DNA of 64,000 bases from NCBI RefSeq assembly GCF_028453695.1, contig NC_135781.1, positions 8,382,779 to 8,446,778 of the forward strand, written 5' to 3'. This stretch comes from Augochlora pura (taxonomy: Eukaryota > Arthropoda > Insecta > Hymenoptera > Halictidae). Shown in pieces: positions 25,604 through 36,435 of the stretch. The stretch's first letter is position 1. Every line of letters begins with the position of its first letter. The translations under genes were made by a program, and so were the position numbers. Below the pieces are notes generated by a model. It was given only the letters and a program-made list of their open reading frames with translations, ran no database searches and was not told the origin of the DNA.

Positions 25604-25609
25604 TTTATT
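25604..25609 (-). terminator. Poly(A) signal AATAAA (minus strand)
   Basis: The plus-strand TTTATT reads AATAAA on the minus strand, about 197 bases downstream of the stop codon of the candidate exon at 25806-26172. The spacing fits a short 3' UTR. Such hexamers are frequent in AT-rich DNA, so this is supporting evidence only. Confidence 0.4.
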
Positions 25610-25805
25610 GATTGCCTGACAACGTGTATATCACGTCATTGGCAATTTCGCGGCAGAAGCATTACGACGTGCGTAACACGTCTCCCCAACACAAGTGGTT
25701 AAGCTTGGTTGCCTTAAGACAGAATGATGCAACCATACAGAAAGTTCAAGCTAAAACATTGAAGGTACTTGCACACTGTTCAATCAAGTATGCAGCGTTG
25801 ATAGT

Positions 25806-26172
25806 CTAAAACGGCTGTTTATCGTAAAAAGATTGTGCGTATGCAAATATCAATAAGAAGAAAATTAACATAACAAGCCCTGTAAATTGCATTGTATATT
25901 CCGCTGCTCGATCATGTTCAGACACATCGTGAAAGGAATAGATCCACCTATCCAATGACCTCTGCATCCTTCTGTACAGTGATTCATCTCTTTTGTCCTT
26001 CATTAGAAAATGAAAATCCACTACTATGTGAGGATCGCGTGCGTTACACTTCCCTTGCGTTGAGGTATACATACTTACATTGGAGCTGTAATAAACGACA
26101 AGAGCTCCGATTAGAGCAAAGCGTAGTAATATGTATTGTACATTCGATTGTTTTACTTCGTTTTTGCTGTCA
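25806..26172 (-). CDS. Candidate terminal exon, two-pass membrane protein
   Basis: On the minus strand the frame is open from a TGA at 26184-26186 to a TAG at 25806-25808, about 124 codons in AT-rich DNA. A possible splice acceptor (TACTATAG) would start the exon at 26172. The first in-frame ATG is at 26072. Reading in order: a hydrophobic segment (VQYILLRFALIGALVVYY), a soluble stretch of about 60 residues with alternating acidic and basic residues, Trp and His, a second hydrophobic segment (FTGLVMLIFFLLIFAYA), then the tail SFYDKQPF. Two membrane helices around a charged loop, balanced Asp/Glu/Lys/Arg and a downstream AATAAA make this the best coding candidate in the window. If the ATG at 26072 is used, the first helix is lost, so I favour an upstream exon that I could not find. 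Family not recognised. Confidence 0.5.
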
Positions 26173-26183
26173 CTATAGTAAAT

Positions 26184-27000
26184 TCACTTTTTAAATTCAG
26201 TTTCTCCACATACTATGATAAAATACAGTGCGTTTAATAAAATAAGCGAACTCGTGGCGAATGTGTTAAATGGTTGAAATTGTTACGTTAGCCTAGTTCC
26301 TATAGAAATAAATTAAATTAGGAAATTTTTAAATTTTCGACAAATGGTCGACTTTTTATCTGTTAGAATGTCATAAAAAGGAAACGCTCAATAACAAAAC
26401 TGATTGCATTTTAAAGCTTGAAGCCTCTGGCTACGCTATTCAATGTTGAAACATTCCAAATATACTTTCACACAATGCAGCAGGAGAATGACTGACAATA
26501 CAAGTTTACTCGGAAATGTGATAAATTAAAACGTTCTTTAAAAACATCTAAAAGTTTATTTACTGATGAACCTACGTCAGATTTGAAGGTTAAAGCTTTC
26601 CCTTTGCAACGACCACTCTTAATGTGGTATACGATTTTATGTAATGATTTTATAAAACAGAAACGAGGAACAAATTCAACCACGTATAAATACAGTAAAG
26701 TCCCATTGTAACTGTCGTTATTGCACACTAGACAAAAAATTTTAATAAAAAGACAAAAGCTCATACTTAAACATTTCAGAAGTATTTCCAAAATTATATT
26801 GAAATTATTTAAGAAAATAATTTTCCAATATACTCATAGATATTTTAATCTCTAACATTTACAAGTACCAACGTGTCAAATATTATGCAAAAACCTATTT
26901 AAAAAATATAAAAACAAGTTTAAAATGTTGTTCGGGTTTACTACGTTCTTTTTTTTATAAAATTCGAACGGTTGAATGTATTCGACAATTTGTCGAAACT
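26184..27000. other. AT-rich segment upstream of the minus-strand candidate
   Basis: AT-rich. A minus-strand frame of 107 codons lies at 26468-26791, but it starts at TTG and ends at its own stop before the candidate exon. It could be part of the same locus only through an internal donor; I see no convincing one. Confidence 0.4.
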
Positions 27001-27720
27001 CGGACTGAACGCGGAGACTTTCTGTGACCACTGTAGCTTTTATCGCAACTGCAACGTGGACGTGCCCTTATCGCGACCCGATGCGACTGTTATCTCTGCA
27101 ACTCGTTGCGGGGACTGTACGTAGCCGTACAAGCTCGGACACATTTTCCCAGCCTCCTCCACCCCTCGGGCTGTTCCCAGCAAAAAAATGCTCACCCGCA
27201 CGTTCCTGGACTCTCGGCGCCTTGCGGTTTCGTGCCGAATTGTTTGCCAGGGCTGCGCGCCGCTCGCAGCGGGCTCAGACTTTTTGCATAATCCCTCTCG
27301 GAAATCTTTGCATAACCCACGATCGCATCCAGATGTTGCGAGCAGTTGCCACTTAGCGGCCCAGACGGTCGAGACATAATATTTGATGGCTCGCGTTAAT
27401 TTCTTTTTTCCTCGGCCGGCCCGCGTAACGTCGCTACATCGCGTTATCTCCCGCTCGTATAAATCTCGAACGACCTGGGTGGATCGCCCACAAACCGACA
27501 CCGTTAGAAACGTATTTCCCAATAGTCTCCTATTTTTGGACCGCGGGAGCAAAGTCTAAGTCGCTAAAAAGAGGCTACGCTCCGGAGTCAAGCCGAAAAA
27601 CGACTCGCCACGTCTCCTAGAACTGGAACCACCTACCGCTCGAGTAAAACAGAGACTACCTACCACTGCGCAGTGGTCTCGGGACTTGCTTCCTGTGGCT
27701 TAAATTATTCCGGCTTTGTT
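27001..27720. other. CpG-rich island
   Basis: CpG-rich. At 27088-27160 it holds a segment similar to 28979-29050 in the next island, reported as a finding. Several overlapping frames on both strands (27040-27552 minus, 27024-27356 plus) are open; none has exon structure I can support. Confidence 0.5.
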
Positions 27721-27789
27721 TCAAGCTTTAAGGCTATGGTGTAATCGGTCGTTGAATTTGTCTCGTCATCAGCTAGAATAGGCTTATTT

Positions 27790-28118
27790 CGAAATCATCG
27801 ACAATCGCTTCACTGACTATGGTCTCGTCGACACGAATTCGCTGGCATCGAATTTCATCGACAGCATGCATTCATCGACACCATGAAAGCATCGACGATT
27901 TTTTTAATCGACACTAGTCCTGCGTTAGGTTTGGATTAAGTTTGGGTTAATCGTGACTTAACCCTAACCCTGAGCTAACACTAAATAAGTGTCGATGATT
28001 ATATTCGTCGATGATTTCACAGTGTCGGCGAATACATGCGGCCGGTGAAACTCGATGTCGATGAACTCGTGTCAAGGAAAATACAGACGGTGTAGTGATT
28101 GTTGATGATTTCAACAAC
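27790..28118. repeat. Long foldback (inverted repeat), about 330 bp
   Basis: The two halves are inverted copies over roughly 165 bases each, centred near 27954, with many substitutions but few gaps. The central turn is GGGTTAA-TCGTGAC-TTAACCC. The arms are rich in the word CATCGAC. No open frame of note. It may be a foldback-type MITE or, if transcribed, a hairpin RNA. Target-site duplications are not clear because the outer boundary is worn. Confidence 0.75.
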
Positions 28119-28860
28119 CCTAATATTATCAAGTCAACAATAGCATTAATATTTAAAGAATTAAAGTAACGAGCATTTTTTGTAACAAAAATTTGTTTCT
28201 GAAAGTTTTTATATTTTAATATATAGACAATACTGTCACTACTCAGATCATTGTCATTATGCAATATTATCGAATTATTCAGTATTCACTGATCATTGCA
28301 CATGTCTAAAAATTGTGATTTCTTTTGAAATTGAATACGAGAGCAGTGCGCCTCCATTCGACCCAATACATGAAATAAAGTCGAACGTCTGCATCTAAAA
28401 ATACGCATATAATTAAAAATCGCAAAAAACTTTTATATATGTTTCAATATTAAAAAAGTTCTACATTAAATATGTTTAAACATTTTCCTATAAGCTTTGT
28501 CAATGTTTCAATTGTTAGAATTTTTACCGTCTTTCTACGCGAGTCCTACAGTTAAAATATAAATGTATAAAAATAAAACAAGAATTTGTATTTCAATAAT
28601 TTGTAACGAAACATTTAAAGAAGTAGTTTTAATCTTGACCTCATATTTCCGTCTTTATAACATTGTATCAAAACACAGAATTAGACGAGGTTGTTAATAT
28701 TCCGGATTTCAAAATTTCAAGGAGTCGTCAATACATACAAATAAAGATATTAGTTAGTTACAGTTATAGTTATTATTAAAAATAAGTTACGGCCGCAAAT
28801 GATTGTTTCCAGACCATTGTGTATCGCAGTAAACCAGAAAAGAAAAAAAAGTCATCGAAA
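28119..28860. other. AT-rich segment
   Basis: AT-rich. No genes or complete repeats. Confidence 0.6.
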
Positions 28861-29802
28861 TAGTTCTAAGCGTTGCCAGCAACAGGTAACGTTTTATCGT
28901 TGCCCCTAGCCCCCGTAACGAGCGCGCAGAACCAGGTGTTTCAGCGCGATGTTTCACGATTCCGGCTCGCTGCTCTAATGTTATGGTCAGAACTGTTGGA
29001 GGTGAGTGTACCGGGTCGTGCAGGCTGGGACACGTTTTCCTAACCTCCCCCTCTCGGCCCAATGCCTCCCCCCTTCCGCTCAGTTCTTTTTCTTCGTTCC
29101 TCTCTTTATCTTCGCGGGAAGAGGGACGGGAAGGTGGAAATCGGACAACGGGGAGCAAGAGCAGGAGGTAGAGGTTTCAGAGAGAGAGGGAAAGAGGTTC
29201 GAGACACGTCGTAGGAGAAGAAGGTTGAAGAGGGAGGCAGAGGGAACGAGGTACGCTACCTTTCCCTTTCTGGCCAACCTCTCCGTCCCTCTCGCTAGGG
29301 ACAGTGGACGCGCGGAGCATTATAACTCGACTTCCCCCTCGTTCTCGTTGCAACCTTTCTTTCCCTCCTCTTCGTCTTCTCTTCTTCTTGACTCCCGCCA
29401 GCCTTCCCCGGCCTCCTCGTCGTGGTCCCCGAACCGCTTCCCCGCGTCCCTCGGCCGCCGGTACACTCTCGGCTGTAGCACGACGAGAGATACAGGGACA
29501 CGCGGCCCCGCTTCTCGCGAGTAAAACCGTCCTTGATCCCCGGGCCACGCTCCATACGATACGAGAGAGGCACGGAGTGGCTTCTCTCTGGCTGACTCTC
29601 CCTCTTGTTCAGCACGTGGTCACCACTGACGTCACGAGGCGCGCTACGAGACCGAGCTGTCCGCGTCCGAGCGTCGGTCGTAGCGTCGCGGCCCAGCGTC
29701 GTCGGAGCGTCGCGTCCTCTCGAGAACTTTAGACGCGTTTCATACGAAGATATATGCGTCGTAATACGCGTATGCGATACACCCAATAAACTCTGGACGT
29801 CC
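28861..29802. other. CpG-rich island with pyrimidine and purine tracts
   Basis: Pyrimidine-rich at 29030-29110, then purine-rich at 29110-29250, then CpG-rich. It carries the second copy of the 27.1-kb-like segment (28979-29050) and an E-box/CRE pair at 29613-29634. The overlapping frames on both strands (29006-29524 plus, 29295-29804 minus) are low-complexity. It could be a promoter or enhancer island, but no start site is assigned. Confidence 0.45.
29613..29634. promoter_or_regulatory. E-box plus CRE pair, copy 1
   Basis: CACGTG at 29613-29618 is followed by the perfect palindrome TGACGTCA at 29627-29634, 14 bases apart start to start. CACGTG is bound by bHLH and bHLH-Zip factors, and TGACGTCA by CREB/ATF-type bZIP factors. 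Copy 2 has identical spacing and similar flanks at 32655-32676. Confidence 0.5.
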
Positions 29803-30020
29803 ATTTTACGTCTATTTTAGGTCTAAATGTCTTACGGCTTAAACTGAACGTCTCTAAGACGTCTTATTTTAGATATTAAAATGACATACAATCTGGGACG
29901 TCGTTAAGACGCCTTAAAAACGTTCCATAATATATATCTTAAAGACAGCTTAAAGACGTCCCTTAGACGGCTTAAAGACGTTTTAATGTCTGAAAGAAAA
30001 TATCTTTAAGATACTTGAAA
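29803..30020. repeat. AAGACG-rich degenerate repeat patch
   Basis: About ten variants of AAGACG, often as CTTAAAGACG or its inverted form, lie in roughly 220 bases. They include the perfect 12-bp palindrome TAAGACGTCTTA at 29855-29866. The copies are irregularly spaced and in both orientations, so it is a degenerate satellite-like patch rather than a clean tandem array. Confidence 0.6.
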
Positions 30021-30114
30021 TATGTCATCAATGCATTTTTTGTGTTTTCAATATTTTTCCATTGAACCAGGCAAGTGCTTTTAGAGCCACACCGTTATCT
30101 GAGCAGTGCTCAAC

Positions 30115-30171
30115 ACAAGACTACACGCGTCTTACCAACGGAAGGGTCTTTTTAACCCTTCGGAGTCTTGT
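30115..30171. repeat. Short imperfect hairpin
   Basis: ACAAGACT at 30115-30122 is mirrored by AGTCTTGT at 30164-30171, and inside it GGAAGGGT is mirrored by ACCCTTC around a TTTTTA turn. It includes a TTAACCCTTC word resembling the ends of the TTAA elements. Confidence 0.4.
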
Positions 30172-31980
30172 AGCAGAGCCTCGTGAAAGTTTACACTGCT
30201 TTTGAAACGATAACATATGCATATTCTAGTAAGTAGAATCTCCTATATCGTGAGCTGTACCCACGATCTATGTTAGACAAATCCAAAAGCACAGAAACTA
30301 TAACTAAATAAATGGTGTTTCTTAGTATGATATAATAATATGTATTTTGTATAATTCTAAAACATTTTTTTAACTTTGTGCATTGTATCCTATATTTTGT
30401 CTTTTTTATTGCAGTGAGTTCAATTTGTTATAATTTGTCACTTTGCTTTTGTTTGTCTGTTCGACTACGACTCTTTATGCAGAAATAATTTTGTGAATCT
30501 ATTGCAAGAAATAAGAGCAGCGAAGAAAATTATCATTTTCTGAAATGATTTTAATATAACCTAAGTGATATAATTACTTATAGTAAATTATGACAATCTA
30601 TAGCACAACGGAGAATACTTTTCATCGGCATATATTTTTTAAATTGTCATTTTTAATTTCATCAATTTTAAAATGTCAATGTGGTTGGAACAGTGAACCG
30701 TATCATATACACACGTTGGTTATATTTTTAAAGACGTATTTGAAGTGCAAACAGAATGTAACCTTTTATGGTAGTAATTTTAATAAATGTTTCAAATTTA
30801 TTACACAGAGTCAAATTATTAGGTACGATACACTTTCAGCCATTACGACGTAAATGTTTCTCGAAGTTTAATATTAAAGTAGTTTAAAATAATGATCGCG
30901 AAGAGTTTGAAGTTCTGACTGCCTCAAAGTTCGAACTCTATTTAAGGTTTAACATGAATTCCCCAGAAGACTAATTTAATAAATGGTGAATCAAATTTCG
31001 TTTCCATGATAATCTAATTTGAAAATTTGTTAGCCGCGACAAACTTTTAACTATATCAGACTGGTGTAACAGTCTCAAAATTGAATCCACTACTCGCTTA
31101 CGCCTTACGGTAGGTAGACGCAACACCATCAATCCTGTGTTCCCATTTTAGATAAAAAAAAAATGAAAATACCTACAATAATTAAATATAGTTATTTGTT
31201 GCTACTGGAAATATATGTTACTGGATATGGTCATAGGCACGGATTTTTATTGGCTAATAAACACTTTGCACCGATAGGTTATGAAGTATACAATCATAAA
31301 AATACAGAAAATGATACATCATTTAACTAAATTACCTATCTTTAAATGATATTTATGGGTTCTTGAGACGATAATTAATCGAACATGCGTCAACCATTCA
31401 TCGAGTGAAATTAATTATGATTATAACTAACGAGAAGTATAGACCATTAGCTACTATGACTGCAAAGAGTTAATACTCGGACAGAGAGTTAACTCTGTAT
31501 TTGTTGTTTTGTACATAAAGAGATGCTTTACATATGATATTATCTATTTTATGACAATCCGCGCTACATGACATAACCTAAAAGTATAAATAATAAAACA
31601 CATGCTAATAGAAATATTCTTGTTTAAAACCCATCGAACAATTAAATATTACTGATAGAAAGAAATTGCTATACATTTTGAAATCCTATTATGTCCATAA
31701 AATAAACTGTAATTAACTGACATGCTCTGCGCAATCCATCAGACAAAATATTGTAAATATATCTTGTATACGAATCAACCTTTAAATATGCAACCATACA
31801 ATTATCTAGAATACGAATAAGATTCTGAAAAACAAAATACCTGTCTTCAATGTGACCTTTATCGACAATGAAAGCAAAACAAACGGCAAGTGGGACGTAA
31901 TTATAAATTCATATTCGAGGAGTAACTTCTACCGGAGAATGTCATAGTTCATGCACGATGCTCTAAGCGTTGAATCAGAT
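30172..31980. other. AT-rich segment
   Basis: AT-rich. At 31461-31473 the sequence TGCAAAGAGTTAA looks like a solitary right-hand end of a TTAA element without a partner. The 87-codon frame at 30590-30853 has a Phe/Ile/Asn-rich product and no support. Confidence 0.5.
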
Positions 31981-32745
31981 TTCATCAGTTCGATTTCACT
32001 GCAACCACCGATCTCGCCCCTCCGACCGGCCGGCGGAACGGCTACCGTGAACACACATGTGCGAGCTTTGTCGCGCGATCTGTATCATTATGCATTTCTG
32101 GTCTGTCGTTAGCGCGATAACCGGTGATTAGGTGTGGGACGCGAGCGCGCGATCGTTTCGACAGCAACTCTCGCCTGCGTCTCTCTCTCGTCAGCTTCTC
32201 GGCGATCCGTGTTATCGGGACGTCGGGTTCCTTCGGGGGATTTAGGCCCGACTCGTTCTCACAGCCGCGATAACGCCTGCTTGTTTAGGCGTGTTCCTGT
32301 TCACCGCCATTCTTTTTCCCCAATGGAAACCTACATAAGTCTGCGGCTAGTTTGTATTCAATCGGGGAATCGACCGTTCTACAGCGGTGCTCATCCTTTG
32401 CCGGTCGATTCGCTCCGCTAGATCCTAGCCCGATCATCGAGGAAGTCGTTCGTTTAACGACAGTTAAACTACTGGTTCGGACTTCATGCGAGATTAATTT
32501 TAAACGGCCGGCTCCCGGGAGCTGCGCCGATCGTATCGAGCCGTAGGATATACGCGACGATCTCGGGAATATCTCTTTGTTCGTATCCTGAAATTATCTG
32601 TTCGCGGAACCACCGGTCATGCGGGACCTCCTCGACCTCTTCTTCCCGCTTCGACACGTGGCCGGGACTGACGTCACGAATCGCACGATCCTGCCGGCGG
32701 TAATCTTTAAGTTACGTTCACGCCAACGGAGTTTTGATCCCTAAT
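31981..32745. other. CpG-rich island
   Basis: CpG-rich DNA between AT-rich blocks. Carries the second E-box/CRE pair at 32655-32676. The open frames at 32134-32421 and 32352-32546 have no support. Likely regulatory rather than coding. Confidence 0.45.
32655..32676. promoter_or_regulatory. E-box plus CRE pair, copy 2
   Basis: CACGTG at 32655-32660 and TGACGTCA at 32669-32676, again 14 bases apart. Bases between and just after the two sites (ACTGACGTCACGA) match copy 1, and a pyrimidine-rich stretch precedes both. Confidence 0.5.
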
Positions 32746-32821
32746 ACAGTGGCCGAGATAATAATAAGCCACTTTTCCGATATAACGGACTACTTTTAAT
32801 AAAAGTTCTATTAGCCACTGT
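32746..32821. repeat. Small inverted repeat, ACAGTGGC ends
   Basis: ACAGTGGC at 32746-32753 is mirrored by GCCACTGT at 32814-32821, with weaker mirrored similarity inside (AATAAGCCACTTTT). Total length is 76 bases. The ends resemble Tc1/mariner termini, but the right flank lacks the expected TA. Confidence 0.35.
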
Positions 32822-33180
32822 CTGCTAAGCTAATCTGTCATCTAAAAACATTGGTCAGTTTTGGCCATTTGGTCCAGTTTAAACAAATTTATATAAATAT
32901 TATAAAGTATTTATGAAAATTAGTATAGTATCTAGATAGAGATATATGTGTACATGTTTGCAAATGCATAAATGCAATCGCACCTGTTTACTATAATCTC
33001 TGAAAAAATTTTCATTTAACCCTTTGCACTGTAATAACGAGTCAGACTCGTGGCGAAGATTTTATGCAAGCTCTACTAAATACGAATATTGTTAATTTCT
33101 TCTAGATCGAAGTAAAAATAAATTCTTCTGTTATCATAGTATAGAAACGAAGGTAAATAATGACAATAGATTATTACAGA

Positions 33181-33960
33181 GATCTGTCTTGTTGGCCGAT
33201 CGGATCACCAACGACGCAGCGGCGAGGATGACTGGTCCCCGCGTCTCCTTCCTGTTATACGATGAAAACGTGCAGAAACTACGGAGGATCCGAAAGCGAT
33301 CGCACGCGTAATATCAAGTCACCGCGAGAGCTACATTTAGCCGGTGACCTTCGGGGATCTGTCGGTCGCGCGCAATTGCGGCACGAAATACATTCGCAAC
33401 GAAAGCAAACCTGACGGAAACCGCGCGGCGAGAAAAAAACCGTCGCTTAAGATTCCACGCTCGAGGCTCGAGGCTCGCGCGGCGCTAGGCATCCCTGGAA
33501 TCGGTTCTTTGTTGCAGAGCGTCGCGGCGCAGCGGAGAAAAGTCACCAGGCTCGTTTTCCGATGTGATGAAACGATCGTTGACGCAATGCACCCTTCGGT
33601 CCCGCGTCGAATCGTACCAGGTGCTCGTCCGCCGCGTGGGATACGCGTCCGCGTTTGTTTAACGCGGCCGATGCGTTGCCGTTTTAAACAAAGGGTGTCG
33701 CGTTTCGTTTTACGGTGAAACCTACAATTTTCCGCGTCGCGCGCGCGCTCGCCTCGCGCGATTTATTACATCAGGAAATGCCCGGAATTCGATATCGGGA
33801 CTCGTTAATTACAGTGGATGCGCGGCGATCCAGAACAATGGGCGTCCGATAACCGATAATCGCGGCCGATCGAATCCGAAGAGATCGATTGTGTGGCATC
33901 GGTTTTCTTTTTCTCCGCATGTTTACCTTGCATCGCCGTTCTAAAATTACCGCGGTATTG
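33181..33960. other. CpG-rich block inside the 4.1-kb segment
   Basis: CpG-rich. The plus frame at 33344-33718 (124 codons) is Arg-rich, starts at GTG or TTG and overlaps an open minus frame. No gene called. Confidence 0.45.
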
Positions 33961-34850
33961 GGTATTGGAGAAAGTTGGTTTAATCGGTCAGAAATTATAT
34001 TGATACTGAAGTTCTGGCGGTATGCATCTCGTAAAAAACGTCGATGCTATTATTAATGAGCGTGCAGTATTTTCGTTTTATTGTTGTTTATAATTTATGG
34101 AAGATACAGAGGCTGACAGACTGTAGTCTAAATATTATTGATTATTCCTTCTATTGTAAGTGGGTCTAGAAGTTATTACTTCGAGTATCTTCCCCTTCTC
34201 TTGTCCCCTCGCCACTATAGTTGTGTCTATGACACTAAATTAATTTTTAAATGTTATACTATGCAAACAAAAGTATTTCATTAATTTTTCCTTTTTATCC
34301 ATTTTTTCAAATATTTTTACCCAAGACTGAATATACTACAGACCATGTATTTTAATGGGAGTGTGGCAAATTAAGGGAGTGTCACAATTAAGGGTTAAAA
34401 AGATAATGAATGAAGATTACCGAGTTCTTATCTTGATGCTCCGTATCTAATGACTTTGGCAAAGGTTCATTAAAAACAAAACAGTTTATTACAATATAAT
34501 AACATTCTCATTCACTATAGCCACAATTGAATCCTTAACAGAACAAGCGAAATTTACTAGTACAAAATTTGTCAACGATTACTATAATGTTTACTACATG
34601 AAAGGCTCCTTAAGAGTTTTCTCACTTCAGTCAATGGATACAAATCTAATCATTACCATCCCTTGGCTTCTTTGACTCGGATTAAAATATGCAAAGACCT
34701 TATCAAAAAAATGTATTACTCTCTGTATGTTATGAGTAATTTTCTTGACAAGCCGGGATTTGAACCTGTAATTTATAGTATGTTAAGTTAATGTTAAAAT
34801 TTACTTTGTATAATGTATACTACTTGCTTCGGCGCTGATAACCCACGCGG
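33961..34850. other. AT-rich block inside the 4.1-kb segment
   Basis: AT-rich. A short direct duplication, GGGAGTGTGGCAAATTAA then GGGAGTGTCACAATTAA, lies at 34357-34391 and runs into GGGTTAA. No gene. Confidence 0.5.
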
Positions 34851-36000
34851 CGTTTTAGCAGCGTGACAAACAAAACAAAACCGATAGCAAACGAAAATCG
34901 TTTGTCGGACGCTAATAAATTCGCGGACATTTTTCCGGCGGCCACTGTACCGATTCGGAATAAAAACGATTCCGTCCGTTCCATTTATCGGTTTAGCGCA
35001 AGTTTCGTCCGCGTTGTAACAAAAGTGTGCGCAGCGTCCGATTTCATCGGAACACTGTTTACATGGTTATCTACATATTCGTGCTCGTTCCATAATTTCA
35101 CAGATAAGGGTACAAGTGGCGAGACCGTGGCGTTACAAAAGGAACGGGATATTCGGAATCGTCGATTTTTAACCACTTCGGTACGAGCGTCGACTATAGT
35201 CGACGGCCACCGATGAACACGCACAGCCGAGTGTCGACTATAGTCGACGGCCGTGATATGAACGCACACGGCCGAGCATCGACTATAGTCGACTATAGTC
35301 GACTGCCAAGAACTTTTGCCTTATCTCTACAATTGCAGTGTTTACGTCCAGAAATACACATAAATAAGCTTTTCTCGTCAAAGATCTGTAAAAGAGCAAA
35401 ACGGATTCACTGTCGATGCACGAAGTAGCATGCGAATGGTGAGTGCCGGCTGTGGGCACAATTTCGTGGCCGATGCGCGCCGTACCGAAGTGGTTAAGGG
35501 GGCACCCGATAGCCGGTAGCCCCGTAATCTCTGAACGACTAATAAATTTCCATTTGTCGCCGTTTCTTCGATCAGCCGCAGTTAACGTCGTGTTCGCCGA
35601 GTGTGTCGCTCTCGGAGGGTGCCCCGAAAACTTCCGCCGCGGACGGCGAACACTTTTCAGAAATAAAGATGGGCCCGTGTGCGTGGCTCTCGGGTGAGAC
35701 AATAACGGTACCGGAGTAATTTATTCCCGGCGGACGGTGGAAAGGCGCGAGCTGACACTCCGCAGCGACCGGCGCGGCGCGGCGCGGCGCGGCGATCCGT
35801 GTGTCTCCACTTTCTCCAAGGCCTTGGTTCGATCGGTCGTTCTTACACACCGCAGGCGCGTCCTCTACCTGTTTTGCATAAAACAGCGACTCCCGGAATA
35901 ATAACGATATGCAAGACAATATTCTCTCGTTACGTTCCCAGCGAACACCAACTAACGATGCTGCACCACATCTCTATTCCTAGTAAATAGATGTAGCTCG
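34851..36000. other. CpG-rich block inside the 4.1-kb segment
   Basis: CpG-rich. A plus-strand frame at 34863-35216 starts at GTG just after an acceptor-like TTTTAGCAG, but it runs into the tandem repeat below and has no family signal. A GGCGC array lies at 35770-35793. Confidence 0.45.
35185..35307. repeat. Three-copy tandem repeat built on a 16-bp palindrome
   Basis: Units at 35185-35228 (44 bases), 35229-35273 (45 bases) and a truncated third at 35274-35307. Units one and two contain the perfect palindrome GTCGACTATAGTCGAC. In the third its first base differs and the core is extended to three overlapping GACTATAGTC-type halves. The spacer between palindromes (GGCC..GAAC.CGCAC..GCC) is also conserved. 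Confidence 0.75.
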
Positions 36001-36408
36001 GATTACCGGGAGGCTTTGTAAATTACGCGATACATGTTAGTTTAACCAATTAACTGTTTTTCGCAAATATATTCGCCACAACACAAAATATTGACAAGGA
36101 TGTACGCACCCTTTGATATTCTTTAACAAATTTTATATTTGATGAAAATATTGTGTTTAAGCAAAATATGAAGAAAAGCGAACATATACAATATAACTAT
36201 AGCACCTTGCACACTTTTCAAAGAGAATGTAGTTAAAACGCTATTTAATTCTGACAGTGAAAATGTATGAGAATAGAAAATCAAACGTTCTCGTTGACGG
36301 CTCGGTTTGGTCAGCTTCCGTCCAATTTTCATTTTCAGCGATCGTCGGTTTTTTGATCTTTAACAATACATATTTCTTTACGCTTTGTTACACATATTTA
36401 TTTTATAT

Positions 36409-36414
36409 TTTATT
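36409..36414 (-). terminator. Poly(A) signal AATAAA (minus strand)
   Basis: Reads AATAAA on the minus strand, 22 bases past the TGA of the candidate exon at 36436-36632. A second AATAAA lies at 36397-36402. The spacing would make a very short 3' UTR. Confidence 0.3.
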
Positions 36415-36435
36415 ACGCACACTTCCCTATTACGA

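Noticed and set aside
27040..27552. 170-codon minus frame
   Set aside because: Compositional in a CpG island. Only the short stretch shared with the 29.0-kb island is kept as a finding.
27610..27640. Homeodomain-like TGGTTCCAG (W-F-Q) on the minus strand
   Set aside because: The next codons read Phe then stop, and no surrounding homeodomain residues are present.
27957..27973. Telomere-like CTTAACCCTAACCCTGA
   Set aside because: Only two imperfect units, at the centre of a foldback. Not an array of insect TTAGG repeats.
34751..34768. tRNA T-loop-like GGTTCAAATCCC on the minus strand
   Set aside because: The stem bases on either side do not pair well, the DNA upstream is AT-rich, and no A box or anticodon arm can be found.
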